From Acidobacteria bacterium AB60 (GTDB taxonomy: Bacteria; Acidobacteriota; Terriglobia; Terriglobales; Acidobacteriaceae), in NCBI GenBank assembly GCA_008682415.1, contig VANK01000001.1:1240001-1304000 (forward strand): a stretch of 64,000 nt of DNA, in the 5' to 3' direction. Each line of letters starts with the position of its first letter. The first letter of the stretch is position 1. Positions 1 to 9,000 of the stretch are shown in pieces. The position numbers were made by a program, and so were the translations under genes. A model generated the notes under the pieces. That model did not search any database. It saw only the letters and a program-made list of their open reading frames with translations, and had not been told where the DNA came from.

Positions 1-1
1 G

Positions 2-403
2 CTGGCGAGCGGTGAGGCGAGCACCGGGGCGTATGCGATTGAGGCGCGCGATGCGCGCAACTGGGTGGTGGTGGGCGGCGACTACACCAAGCCCGAAGAG
101 ACGGCGGGCACGGCGGTATGGACGCGGGATGGCGGGAAGACGTGGCTTCCCTCGAAGCCGATGCCGCATGGGTATCGCTCGTCGGTCGCGTACGAGCGGC
201 CGTCGGGGATCTGGATTGCGGTGGGGCCGAACGGCACGGATATCTCGCGCGATAACGGGCATAGTTGGGAGCCGCTGCGGCCCAACGCCAAGAATCATGA
301 GGAGCCGGACGCGGATCGGAGCTGGAACGCCATTTCCCTTCCCTTTGTGGTGGGTCCAAAGGGGCGGATCGGGCGGCTGAATGAGAACTCGCTTCCGCGC
401 TGA
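2..403 (+). CDS. C-terminal part of a BNR/YCF48-like beta-propeller protein (5' end outside window)
   Basis: The reading frame is already open at base 2 and closes with TGA at 401-403, so only the last 133 residues are present. The visible part holds two Asp-box-like motifs, TRDGGKTW and SRDNGHSW (pattern S/T-x-D-x-G-x-x-W), which mark BNR/sortilin or YCF48-type propeller blades. Such proteins in Acidobacteriota are usually exported. Enzyme activity cannot be inferred from these repeats alone, and some family members are annotated only as oxidoreductase-like. The protein ends in a short basic tail. The cytochrome c gene starts about 90 bases downstream on the same strand, so co-transcription is possible. 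Confidence 0.7.
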   Translation: MASGEASTGAYAIEARDARNWVVVGGDYTKPEETAGTAVWTRDGGKTWLPSKPMPHGYRSSVAYERPSGIWIAVGPNGTDISRDNGHSWEPLRPNAKNHEEPDADRSWNAISLPFVVGPKGRIGRLNENSLPR

Positions 404-489
404 GCGGAGCTGGACGATGGCGTCGGGATCACGGCAGAATGGGCGCTTGGAGAGTGCGCGCTTTCACGAGCGTATCTGAGGGGAAACGG

Positions 490-1371
490 GTGGGCCTGGG
501 TCACAGCGGAGTGCGGGTGATGGTTGCGGCGGGGTTGATTGCCGCGGCCGCGGCGTGGGCGCAGGACCCGGTGACCGAGGACCGGCCCAAGGCCGCGCAG
601 ACTGAAGGCGTGGCGCCGGGCCAGAGTGCCTCGCCGGATCAGCGCGCGGAGGCGCTGCGGACGTTTCTCGGGCTGGGGGCGCGTCCGGACAAGGAGGCCG
701 CGGCGCGGGGCGAGCCACTGTTTCAGCAGAACTGCGCCTTCTGTCATGGGCCCAAGGCGCGCGGTGCTACGGGGCCGGGGCTGATCACCGCAGACGAGGT
801 GCTGGGCGATGATCATGGCGAGCACCTGGTGGGGTTCCTCAAGAAGGGACGGCCGCAGAAGGGCATGCCCGGGTTTGCGACGATGACCGATGAGCAGCTG
901 AAGGATGTTGCGGAGTTTCTTCATCTGCAGGTGGAGATGGTGGCGAACCGGGGTGCGTATCACGTGCTGAATATCGTGGTGGGGGATGCGGCGCGGGGCA
1001 AGGCGTACGTGGCGGCCCATTGCGCGGGGTGTCATTCCGCGGAGACGTTTGCGCATATTGCGAGCAGGTTTCGCTCGCCGGAGCAGCTGCAGCGGGGATG
1101 GATCTGGCCGTCGCGGGCGCAGAATCCGGCGCTGGCGGTGACGGCGACGGTGACGACGCCGGAGGGCGCGCGGGTAGCGGGCCGGGTGATGCAGGTGAGC
1201 GACTTCCAGATCACGGTGGTGGATGAGGCGGGGCAGAAGCATGCGGTGGCGCTGGAGAGGGGCGCGCAGGTGGAGATGAAGGATCCGCTCGCCGCGCACG
1301 AGGAGATGATCAAGACGCTGGGCAATCGCGATATGCACGATGTGACTGCGTATCTGGAAACACTGCAATGA
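490..1371 (+). CDS. exported diheme cytochrome c, electron acceptor of the adjacent PQQ dehydrogenase
   Basis: From the GTG at 490 the product has 293 residues. This start is preferred because AGGGG lies about 7 bases upstream and the protein then begins with a signal peptide ending near AWAQ; an ATG at 439 is the longer alternative. There are two heme-attachment sites, CAFCH near residue 82 and CAGCH near residue 178. M126 in KGMPGF is a likely axial ligand for the first heme. Between the second CxxCH and the closing helix (MHDVTAYLETL) lies a beta-rich insert of about 80 residues. The last four bases overlap the start of the PQQ dehydrogenase (ATGA), which indicates translational coupling. 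The inferred role is to carry electrons from the dehydrogenase in the periplasm. Confidence 0.85.
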   Translation: MGLGHSGVRVMVAAGLIAAAAAWAQDPVTEDRPKAAQTEGVAPGQSASPDQRAEALRTFLGLGARPDKEAAARGEPLFQQNCAFCHGPKARGATGPGLITADEVLGDDHGEHLVGFLKKGRPQKGMPGFATMTDEQLKDVAEFLHLQVEMVANRGAYHVLNIVVGDAARGKAYVAAHCAGCHSAETFAHIASRFRSPEQLQRGWIWPSRAQNPALAVTATVTTPEGARVAGRVMQVSDFQITVVDEAGQKHAVALERGAQVEMKDPLAAHEEMIKTLGNRDMHDVTAYLETLQ

Positions 1372-2972
1372 GACAGGCGCTGACGGCCGCGATATTTTTG
1401 GCGTTGTGGGCGGGGGCGCAGGCTGAGGGCCCTCGGGTGTTCCTTGACCCGGGCGCGATTGGGAAGGCGCGTGACGCGAGCTGGCCGACGTTCAACGGCG
1501 ATTACACCGGGCAGCGCTACAGCACGTTGACGCAGATCGATGCCGGCAATGTGAGCCGGCTGGAGCAGCAGTGGACGTTCAAGGTGGGCGTGGGCGCACA
1601 GAGGGGCGCGCCGGTGCCGGTGATCAAGTGCACGCCGCTGTTCGTCAACGGGGTTCTCTACATCACGATTCCCGACCACGTGTGGGCGGTGGATGCGCGC
1701 TCCGGGACGGAGATATGGCACTACGACTGGGTGGATCACGGCGGGCACCTGGTGGGTCAGCGTGGCGTGGGGATCTGGAAGTCGACGGCGTTTTTTCTGA
1801 CGCCGGACAACTGGCTGATCGCGCTGGACGCGAATACGGGCAAGGAGCTGTGGAAGAAGAACTATGCCGATGCGCGTAAGCAGTACTTCTCCACGGCCGC
1901 GCCGTTGATTGTGAAGAACCACGTGATTGTGGGCGTGGGCGGCGATGCGATGGATATGCCGGGGTTTCTGAAGGCGTTCGATCCGGCCACCGGGGACGAG
2001 CAGTGGACGTGGTGGTCGACGCCGCGGAAGGGCGATCCGGCGCTGAAAACGTGGCCCAACGAGAATGCCTCAGAGCATGGCGGCGGGATGACGTGGATGC
2101 CGGGGACATACGATCCGGAGCTGAACCTGCTGTACTGGCCGACGGGCAATACGAATCCGGTGTTTGCGGGACGAGGAAGGCCGGGGGCGAACCTGTGGAC
2201 CGAGGCGATTGTGGCGCTGGATGCGGACACGGGGAAGCTCAAGTGGTACTACCAGGTGTCGCCCCACGACACGCATGACTTCGACAATACGACCGCGCCG
2301 ATTCTGTTTGACGCGATGGTGGAGGGGAAGCCGCGCAAGCTGCTGGCGCAGGCGGCGCGCAACGGCTTCTTTGTGACGCTGGATCGCGTGACGGGCAAGT
2401 ACGTGGTGGTGAAGCCGTATGTGCCGCTGGACTGGTCTTCCGGGCTTTCGAAGCAGGGCGAGCCGATGCCGATTCCCGACAAGGATCCGAGCGTGGGCGG
2501 GTCCATCAACATTGTGAACGCTACAAACTGGCAGGCTCCCGCATACAATCCGCAAACCGGGCTGGTGTATGTGAACGCGGTGGAGGGGAAGGCGATCTAT
2601 TACCTGACGGACGACAGCGCGCGGCCATCAGGGTATGGGGGGACGGGCGTGGGCATTGGGCCGGAGCAGCGGGTGCTGCATGCGATCGATCCGCTGACGG
2701 GCAGGGACGCGTGGAAGCATGTGTATCCAAACCTGGAGAATGCGCCCAGCACGCTGGGGCCGAGCCTGTTGACCACGGCGACCAATCTGTTGATTACGGG
2801 GGACGACCAGCGGAACCTGATTGTGTACTCGGCGGACAAGGGCGAGGTGTTGTGGCATCACGAGCTGGGCGCGAACGAGTCGGGCGGCGTGATCAGTTAT
2901 GAGCTGGATGGGAAGCAGTATGTGTTGTTCGGGGCGGGCGATACGTTGTATGCGTTTGGGTTGGGACAGTGA
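1368..2972 (+). CDS. PQQ-dependent alcohol/polyol dehydrogenase, periplasmic
   Basis: This 534-residue protein starts with a signal peptide (ALWAGAQA) followed by the PQQ-dehydrogenase N-terminal signature WPTFNGDYTGQRYS. Repeated beta-propeller motifs such as ALDADTGKLKW and AIDPLTGRDAWK follow. The catalytic-Asp region SPHDTHDFDNT and the cofactor-pocket segment GGGMTWMPGTYDP are present. There is no C-terminal cytochrome domain; the upstream overlapping diheme cytochrome supplies that function. The protein has a single cysteine (in VIKCTPLF), so it lacks the vicinal disulfide that sits over PQQ in classical methanol/ethanol dehydrogenases. The substrate cannot be read from the sequence. 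Confidence 0.88.
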   Translation: MRQALTAAIFLALWAGAQAEGPRVFLDPGAIGKARDASWPTFNGDYTGQRYSTLTQIDAGNVSRLEQQWTFKVGVGAQRGAPVPVIKCTPLFVNGVLYITIPDHVWAVDARSGTEIWHYDWVDHGGHLVGQRGVGIWKSTAFFLTPDNWLIALDANTGKELWKKNYADARKQYFSTAAPLIVKNHVIVGVGGDAMDMPGFLKAFDPATGDEQWTWWSTPRKGDPALKTWPNENASEHGGGMTWMPGTYDPELNLLYWPTGNTNPVFAGRGRPGANLWTEAIVALDADTGKLKWYYQVSPHDTHDFDNTTAPILFDAMVEGKPRKLLAQAARNGFFVTLDRVTGKYVVVKPYVPLDWSSGLSKQGEPMPIPDKDPSVGGSINIVNATNWQAPAYNPQTGLVYVNAVEGKAIYYLTDDSARPSGYGGTGVGIGPEQRVLHAIDPLTGRDAWKHVYPNLENAPSTLGPSLLTTATNLLITGDDQRNLIVYSADKGEVLWHHELGANESGGVISYELDGKQYVLFGAGDTLYAFGLGQ

Positions 2973-3094
2973 GGCTCTGGATGCGGGGCGATGCAGCGTA
3001 TTGCTATCCCGCCCATGCGACCGAAAGCGAGTCGCAAGGACGGGGCGCGGAGCCGTTGGGGCTTGTCTAAAGAATAACTACAAGAACAACTGCA

Positions 3095-3121
3095 GATCCC
3101 TCCGCTCCGCTGCGGGATGAC
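3095..3121. repeat. small GC-rich hairpin element in intergenic space
   Basis: In the 200-base gap after the dehydrogenase, ATCCC and GGGAT flank TCCGCTCCGCTGC and form an imperfect palindrome. It resembles the short interspersed 'GATCC...GGATGAC' elements often seen between genes in GC-rich genomes. Only one copy is visible here, so the repeat call rests on resemblance. No T-run follows, so it is not a convincing terminator. Confidence 0.3.
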
Positions 3122-3181
3122 ATCGCTGTGGGGAGAGCGGACCGCGGTAAAGCTGAGAAGATTGTTGATCGAGGGGTGAGC

Positions 3182-3937
3182 GTGAAGATTGATTTGACGG
3201 GGCGGACGGCGGTGATTACGGGCGGGAGCCGCGGGCTGGGCGAGGCTATGGCCAAGGCTCTGGCGGAGGCGGGCGCGAAGATTGCGCTGGTGGCGCGCGA
3301 TGCGCAGAAGCTGGAGGGCGTGCGGGAGGCGATCCGGAAGAGCGGCGGCACGGCGGAGTTTTTTACCGGCGATGTGACCCGCGAAGCTGATGTGGCACGC
3401 GTGGCAGGCGAGGTGACGCAACGGCTGGGCACGGCGCAGATCCTCATCAACAACGCGGGGATCAACATTCGCAAGAACCTGGTGGACTACACGCTGGAGG
3501 AGTTCCAGAGCGTGATGGATGCGAGCCTGACGTCGACGTTCCTGATGTGCCGTGCGTTTGTGCCGGGGATGAAGGGCACGGGGTATGGGCGCGTGATCAA
3601 CATGTCGTCGATCATGGGGCATGTGTCGCTGCCGGGAAGGACGGCGTATTCGTCGGCGAAGACGGCGCTGCTGGGGCTGACGCGGGCGCTGGCTCTGGAA
3701 CTGGCGGCCGATGCGATCACGGTAAACTGCATCAGCCCGGGGCCGTTTGCGACGGAGATGAATACGGTGGTGATGAATAATCCCGAGGCCAACGCGCAGT
3801 TTCTGGGGGCCCTGCCGGTGGGGCGCTGGGGCGATGCGGGGGAGATCGGCGCGATGGCGTGTTATCTGTGCTCGGAGATGGCGGGGTTTGTCACAGGGAC
3901 GGATCTTCTGATTGATGGCGGGTGGACGGCGCGGTAG
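3182..3937 (+). CDS. SDR-family NAD(P)-dependent oxidoreductase (gluconate 5-dehydrogenase-like)
   Basis: The GTG at 3182 is chosen because GAGGGG lies 5 bases upstream and the protein then begins V/M-K-I-D-L-T-G-R, a normal SDR N terminus; longer starts run into repeat-like intergenic sequence. The product has 251 residues. The Rossmann motif TGGSRGLG, the NNAG motif, the catalytic Ser in NMSSIMG and the YSSAK active site are all present. The C terminus (GTDLLIDGGWTAR) is typical of tetramer-forming classical SDRs. The family includes sugar-acid and 3-oxoacyl reductases, and the substrate cannot be fixed here. It stands alone between the PQQ-dehydrogenase pair and the convergent sulfatase. 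Confidence 0.85.
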   Translation: MKIDLTGRTAVITGGSRGLGEAMAKALAEAGAKIALVARDAQKLEGVREAIRKSGGTAEFFTGDVTREADVARVAGEVTQRLGTAQILINNAGINIRKNLVDYTLEEFQSVMDASLTSTFLMCRAFVPGMKGTGYGRVINMSSIMGHVSLPGRTAYSSAKTALLGLTRALALELAADAITVNCISPGPFATEMNTVVMNNPEANAQFLGALPVGRWGDAGEIGAMACYLCSEMAGFVTGTDLLIDGGWTAR

Positions 3938-3965
3938 GAGAGTCCGTCGGCGAGTCAGCATCCCT

Positions 3966-3990
3966 CCCGCCCTAACAAAGTTAGGACGGG
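3966..3990. terminator. hairpin between convergent SDR and sulfatase genes
   Basis: CCTAAC-AAA-GTTAGG (3971-3985) is a perfect 6-bp stem with a 3-base loop. It extends outward by CCCG/CGGG with one mismatch. It sits between two converging genes, where a bidirectional terminator is expected. Neither side carries a clear T-run, so termination is only suggested. Confidence 0.35.
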
Positions 3991-4045
3991 GCACCCCTGT
4001 TCGTTGAGGACGGGGCGGCCTGATTCGTGGAACGGGGCGGCCCGG
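3983..4045. repeat. degenerate tandem repeat, three copies of about 22-24 bp
   Basis: The core GACGGGGC or AACGGGGC, followed by A/G-CC, occurs three times at intervals of 24 and about 22 bases just after the sulfatase stop codon. Each core is followed by a variable segment (for example CTGTTCGT or TGATTCGT). On the minus strand it extends sulfatase-frame shadow ORFs but has no coding character. Confidence 0.4.
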
Positions 4046-5549
4046 TTACTTGTTTTGCTTGAGGCCGGATTCGGTCTGGACGCCGAGTTCCCAGTGCGCG
4101 GGGATGCCGCTGGGCTTGTACTCGTAGGTGTCCTGGGTTTCGGCGCGGAGGGCGGCGAGGCGCTCCTTGAGGTGAGCGGCGAGCTCTTCGTATCCGGGCT
4201 TGCCGTAGAGGTTGGTGGTCTCGTCGGGATCCTTCTCGAGATCGTAGAGCTCGAACTCCTCGGGCTCGGTGAAGAAGTGGATGAACTTGTAGCGCTGAGT
4301 GCGCACGCCGCGGCAGGGGCGGACGTTCTCGAAGCCGGGATACTCGTAGTACTCGTAGAGCCAGTCTTTGCGCCAGGCCACGCCGGACTTGCCTTCGGCG
4401 AGGGGGAGCATGCTTTTGCCCTGCATCTCCGGGGGGGATGGCGAGGCCGGCGATGTCGAGGAGGGTGGGCGCCATGTCGAGGTTGAGGACCATCTCTGGA
4501 GAGCTGGAGGCGGGGGCGACGTGGCCGGGAAAGCGGACGAGCATGGGGACGCGGATGGAGGGCTCGTACATGAGGCGCTTGTCGTAGAGGTGGTGCTCGC
4601 CGAGGAAGAAGCCGTGGTCGGAGCTGAGGAGGAAGGCGGTGTTGGCGGCAATGCCCTGGCGGTCGATCTCCTGCCAGACGGCGCCCACGTTGCGGTCGTT
4701 GTCTTCGACCCCGACGTAGTGGTCTTTGACGAGCTCCTCGAGGGAGCGGGGATCGTCGCTGAAGACCTCGGAGTAGCCGATCTTGTCGTCGGCGTCGGCG
4801 ACGGCGCGGGGCTTGCCGGCCCAGTTGGTGCGGTCTTCGTCGAAGGTTGACGGCTTGGGGATGGGGACGCCGTTGAAGTCGTTGACCAAATCTTTGGGGC
4901 GGTAGAAGGGCGCGTGGGGCGCATAGAACCACAGGAAGAGGCAGAAGGGGCTGGTGCGCGGCTGCTTGAGCCACTCGACCGCTTTGCGGGTGAGGAGGGT
5001 GTCGACGTACTCGCCCTCGTAGAGCTTCTAGGGACCGTACTGGCCGCGGACGCCCTCGGTGATGCGGGGGCGGTAGTAGTCGGCCTGGCCGACGAAGCCG
5101 AAGTAGTAGTCCCACTTGTGTTCCATGAGCGCGCCTTCGATGTGGGACTTGCCCAGGAAGGCGGTTTGATAGCCGGCCTGCTGGAGGAGATCGGAGACGA
5201 GGGGGAAGCGGGCGGGGATTTTGCCTTCGACGTTGGATACGGCGCCGGTGGTATGGGAGTAGAGGCCGGTGAGCATTGTGGCGCGAGAGGGGAGGCAGAG
5301 GGCGTTGACCACGAAGCCGTTGCGAAAGGTGCAGCCCTCGCGGGCGATGCGGTCCATGTTGGGGGTGTGGAGGAGGGTGCTGCCGGCGGAGGAGAGCTCG
5401 TCCCAGCGCAGGCCTTCACCGACGATGCAGACGATGTTGGGGCGGGCGCTGCCGGGCTGGAGCTGGCGGGCGAAGGACTCGAGGGAGTCGAGGGAGCAGG
5501 CGCCGACGGCGCCGGTGAGGTACTTGAGGACGGTCCTGCGAGTTTCCAC
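4046..5549 (-). pseudogene. Tat-exported sulfatase interrupted by an amber codon and a frameshift
   Basis: The start is a GTG at 5549 with CAGGAG about 6 bases upstream. The N terminus METRRTVLKYL is a twin-arginine export signal. The sulfatase signature CLPSR, with the formylglycine-forming Cys near residue 85, and the metal-binding segment PNIVCIVGEG are intact. Two lesions break the frame. An in-frame TAG at 5028-5030 follows GQYGP, although the same frame continues as KLYEGEYVDTLLTRKA. A run of seven G at 4431-4437 shifts the frame at LAIPP; removing one G restores IPPEMQGKSMLPL to the TAA at 4046. The corrected gene would be 1503 bases (500 residues), a normal sulfatase length. It may be a decaying gene or carry two sequencing errors. 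The C-terminal part keeps family motifs such as LSSDHGFFLGEHHLYDK. Confidence 0.85.
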
Positions 5550-5733
5550 TTGGGCTCCTGGCGCCGCGAGGGAGATGAGAAAGGAAAGAGATATGCGGCG
5601 AGGAGCGGGGATGTCAAGGGAGATTTCCCGCGGCCGGCCCTACCGCAGGTCACCTGCCGCAGGGGCGTTCGTCCCTTTTCTGTTGCTTTCCCAAAGGAAG
5701 GATGGGATGCTTCATTGGGAAACCAACAGAGCG

Positions 5734-6084
5734 ATGACACGAGCGAAGAGTGACGTGATGCAGGGGACGCTGGCGCTGATGGTGCTGAAGACGCTGGACG
5801 TGCTGGGCCCGCTGCATGGCTATGGCATTGCGCGGCGGATTGAGCAGATCAGCGGGGATCTGCTTTCGCTGAACCAGGGAACGCTGTACCCGGTGCTGCT
5901 GCGGCTGGAGCAGGAGGGCGCGATTGCGTCGGACTGGGGCGCGTCCGAGAACAACCGGCGAGCACGCTATTACCGGCTGACCAAGGCGGGGAGACGGGAG
6001 CTGCAGTCGGAGGTGCAGGGCTGGAATCAGACGGCAGAGATCATGGCGCGCTTTCTGGCGGCCAAAGCGGAGGATCCCTCGTGA
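5734..6084 (+). CDS. PadR-family transcriptional regulator
   Basis: The ATG at 5734 gives a 116-residue protein with the PadR winged-helix pattern: QGTLALMVLKTLDVLGPLHG, then LNQGTLYPVLLRLEQEG, then RARYYRLTKAGRREL. Longer upstream starts in this frame cover the sulfatase antisense and are rejected. The stop overlaps the next start (GTGA at 6081-6084). PadR regulators paired with an ADOP permease are a repeated arrangement in Acidobacteriota; the regulator is inferred to control its own operon. No effector is known. Confidence 0.9.
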   Translation: MTRAKSDVMQGTLALMVLKTLDVLGPLHGYGIARRIEQISGDLLSLNQGTLYPVLLRLEQEGAIASDWGASENNRRARYYRLTKAGRRELQSEVQGWNQTAEIMARFLAAKAEDPS

Positions 6085-8846
6085 AAGCTGTCAGACGTTG
6101 GTTGAAACGAATGGGGAGTTTTGTGTTTCGCCGCAGGGATGACCGGCGGCTGCGGGAGGAGATGGAGTCGCATGTCGAGTTGCTGGCGGAAGATCTGATG
6201 CGCTCCGGGATGAGCCGCGACGAGGCCGTTCGGCAGGCTCGTTTGAAGCTGGGCGCGGCGGAGGCGGTGCGGGAGAGCTACAGCGCGGAGCGGGGGCTGC
6301 CGGTGCTGGAGACTTTGCTGCAGGACTGCCGGTATGCACGTCGTTCGCTGGGCAAGTCGCCGGCGTTTGTGCTGGTGGTGGTGCTGACGCTGGCGCTGGG
6401 GATCGGAGCGAATGCGGCGATCTTCACGCTGATTCATGCGCTGATGCTGCGGAGCCTGCCGGTGGCGAGGCCGGAGACCTTGGTGCGGCTGGGAAACGCG
6501 AACGACTGCTGTGTGGGCCAGGGCACGCCAGACAATGGAGAGTTTTCTCTGTTCACGACGGGGACATACGAGTTTCTGCGGAAGAACACAACGGCGGAGT
6601 TTGAAGAACTGGCCGCGATCCAGGCGGGGTGGACGTACCGCCCGGTGGTGGTGCGGCGTGAAGGGTCGGAGGATCCGCCGCGCTCCGTGATGGGAGAGTT
6701 CGTCTCCGGGAACTATTTCCGGACGTTGGGCCTCGGGGCGGAGGCGGGCCGGCTGCTGACGGACCGTGACGATGCGCCGGGAGCGGCGCTGATGGCGGTG
6801 ATGAGTTACGAGACGTGGCGGACACGATTCAACAGCGACCCGGCGATTGTGGGCAGCACGTTTCGGGTGAACACCAAGCCGGTGACGGTGGTGGGCATCG
6901 CAGCGCGGGAGTTTTATGGCGATCGGCTGGCGACCTCGCCGCCGGAGTTTTACTTTCCGATTGAGGCGATGCCGCCGATCGCGAATGTGACGTACGTGCA
7001 CGATCCGGATGAGCAGTGGCTGTACATGATGGGCCGCCTGCGTCCGGGAGTCTCGATGGCCCAGGCGCAGCAGAAGGTAAGCGGGCTCTTTCGCGAGCAG
7101 CTGGCGACGACGCCGCGGTACAGCAGCAAAGACCGTCAGGAGGCCTTGCGGCGGGCGCATATCGTACTGACGCCGGGAGGCGCCGGCATCCAGGCGATGC
7201 AGGAGTATTTCAACAGCCGGGTGAAGATGCTGATGGTAGCGGCGGGGCTGGTGCTGCTGATTGCGTGCGCCAACATTGCGAACCTGCTGCTGGTGCGGGG
7301 GACGGCGCGGAGGTCTGAGATGAACGTGCGCACCGCGCTGGGAGCCCGGCGGGGACGCATCGTGCGCCAACTGCTGACGGAGAGCGTGCTGCTGTCAGCC
7401 GCGGGCGGCCTCGCGGGGCTGCTGGTGGCCTATGGAGGCACGCGCATGCTGCTGGCGATGGCGTTTCCGGGCGGAGAACATATTCCTATCGAGGCGCGGC
7501 CCTCGGTGCTTGTGCTGGGATTTGCGTGCGGGCTCTCGCTTTTGACAGGAGTGCTGTTCGGAGTGGCGCCGGCGTGGATTGCGTCGCAGGCGGACCCGGT
7601 GGAGGCGCTGCGAAGCAATGCGCGGACGGTATCCGGCGGTTCGACCTTTCTGCAGCGCGCGCTGGTGGTGGTGCAGGCGGCACTTTCGGTGGTGCTGCTG
7701 GTGGGGGCGGGGCTGTTCGCGGAGAGCCTGAACAAGCTGCAGCACGTTGATCTCAAGCTCGACCCGGTGAATCGCTACATCGTCCACATCAATCCGCAGA
7801 CGGCGGGCTATGCGCAGCACCAGGTGCTGGAGCTCTACCGGACGATCGAGGAGCGTTTACACGGGCTGCCAGCGGTGGAGAAGGTGGGGATCGCCAGCTA
7901 CACGCCGATGGAGGACGACAACAACGGCTGGGGTGTGGTGGTGCAGGGGAAGCCGGCTCTGCCGGATAACAGTTCGTCGTATCTGAAGATCAATGCGGAT
8001 TATTTCGATTCGGTGGGGACGCGGCTGATTGCGGGCCGCAACGTGGATGCGCGGGACACGGCAACTTCGCAGCCGGTGGCGGTGGTGAACCAGGAGTTTG
8101 TGCGGAAGTTCTTTGCGCCGGACGAGAACCCGCTGGGGCAGCACTTCGGAAACGGCGTCAAGAATGCGGGGGATTTCGAGATTGTGGGGGTCGTGGAGGA
8201 TACGGTTTATCAGAGCGTGACGTACAAGGACCACAGGATGTACTTTGTCCCGCTGCCGCAGCATCCGTTTGGGGCGGAGTACAAGATTGACGAAGACGAG
8301 AACATGTACGCGAACGGGATCGTGATCGAGACGACCCGCCCGGTGCCGGAGATGGAGGAGCTGGCGCGGCGCACGCTGGCGGGCATTAATCCGAATCTTG
8401 CGGTGCAGCGGTTCCAGACGTTTTCCGCGCAGATCGCAGATCAATTTACGGAGGATCGGCTGCTGTCGCGGCTGACGATGCTGTTTGCGGGACTGGCCCT
8501 GGCGCTGGCGACCCTGGGTATCTACGGGGTGACGGCCTATGGGGTGGCGCGGCGGACTTCGGAGATCGGCATTCGCATGGCGCTGGGAGCACAGCGCGGG
8601 ACAGTCACGGTGGGGGTAATGCGGGGGGCGCTGATGCAGGTGCTGGTGGGGCTGGGCGTGGGGGTGCCGGCGTCGCTGGCGAGCGTTCGCCTGGTGGCGG
8701 CGCAGCTTTACGAGGTCAAGCACGTAGATGGGGTAATTCTGGGCGGGGCGATTGCGGGGTTGTGCGTGGCGGGTGCGATTGCCGCGTTGATCCCGGCGCG
8801 GCGGGCGGCCTCGATTGAACCGGCGGTGGCGCTGCGGACAGAGTGA
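6081..8846 (+). CDS. ADOP-family ABC transporter permease (MacB/FtsX type)
   Basis: This 921-residue inner-membrane protein starts at GTG 6081, overlapping padR by four bases. An N-terminal cytosolic segment (about residues 1-90, with LREEMESHVE and ARLKLG) is typical of acidobacterial duplicated orphan permeases. Next come a membrane helix (FVLVVVLTLALGIGANAAIF), a MacB periplasmic domain and an FtsX block (about 385-500, with NIANLLLVRGTARRSEM). A second half repeats the layout and ends with a second FtsX block (GVTAYGVARRTSEIGIRMALG). No ATPase is encoded next to it, as is usual for ADOPs. The cargo is unknown. The 470 bases that follow hold the promoter and leader of the exopolysaccharide locus and no gene. 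Confidence 0.92.
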   Translation: MKAVRRWLKRMGSFVFRRRDDRRLREEMESHVELLAEDLMRSGMSRDEAVRQARLKLGAAEAVRESYSAERGLPVLETLLQDCRYARRSLGKSPAFVLVVVLTLALGIGANAAIFTLIHALMLRSLPVARPETLVRLGNANDCCVGQGTPDNGEFSLFTTGTYEFLRKNTTAEFEELAAIQAGWTYRPVVVRREGSEDPPRSVMGEFVSGNYFRTLGLGAEAGRLLTDRDDAPGAALMAVMSYETWRTRFNSDPAIVGSTFRVNTKPVTVVGIAAREFYGDRLATSPPEFYFPIEAMPPIANVTYVHDPDEQWLYMMGRLRPGVSMAQAQQKVSGLFREQLATTPRYSSKDRQEALRRAHIVLTPGGAGIQAMQEYFNSRVKMLMVAAGLVLLIACANIANLLLVRGTARRSEMNVRTALGARRGRIVRQLLTESVLLSAAGGLAGLLVAYGGTRMLLAMAFPGGEHIPIEARPSVLVLGFACGLSLLTGVLFGVAPAWIASQADPVEALRSNARTVSGGSTFLQRALVVVQAALSVVLLVGAGLFAESLNKLQHVDLKLDPVNRYIVHINPQTAGYAQHQVLELYRTIEERLHGLPAVEKVGIASYTPMEDDNNGWGVVVQGKPALPDNSSSYLKINADYFDSVGTRLIAGRNVDARDTATSQPVAVVNQEFVRKFFAPDENPLGQHFGNGVKNAGDFEIVGVVEDTVYQSVTYKDHRMYFVPLPQHPFGAEYKIDEDENMYANGIVIETTRPVPEMEELARRTLAGINPNLAVQRFQTFSAQIADQFTEDRLLSRLTMLFAGLALALATLGIYGVTAYGVARRTSEIGIRMALGAQRGTVTVGVMRGALMQVLVGLGVGVPASLASVRLVAAQLYEVKHVDGVILGGAIAGLCVAGAIAALIPARRAASIEPAVALRTE

Positions 8847-8966
8847 GGCCGAGGTTTGGCGGGGGTGGTTTCCGAAGGTGTCGGCGAGAAGGCTGCGCGA
8901 GTGAAATCGAGAACGTTCAGGCGGGGAACGAGGGGCTCAAAATTGTTCGGATCAAGGGAGTTTGGG

Positions 8967-8994
8967 TTGACCGCAGCACAGCTGCTGATACACT
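8967..8994 (+). promoter_or_regulatory. sigma70-like promoter of the exopolysaccharide locus
   Basis: TTGACC (8967-8972) and TACACT (8989-8994) are separated by 16 bases and match the -35 and -10 consensus at five and four of six positions. The spacer contains a short inverted repeat, GCAGC-ACA-GCTGC, that could bind a regulator. Transcription would start near 9001, about 380 bases before the first glycosyltransferase start. Confidence 0.5.
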
Positions 8995-9000
8995 AAAGGT

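Noticed and set aside
295-1368. Minus-strand frame of 357 codons opposite the cytochrome c gene
   Set aside because: Arg/His-rich shadow of a GC-rich coding region with no domain, while the plus strand has two heme motifs and a coupled dehydrogenase.
5269-5733. N-terminal extension of the PadR frame
   Set aside because: Lies antisense to the sulfatase and has no family similarity; the PadR domain begins at 5734.
6027-7370. Minus-strand frame of 447 codons opposite the ADOP permease
   Set aside because: Composition dominated by Arg, His, Pro and Gln; clear permease motifs on the plus strand.
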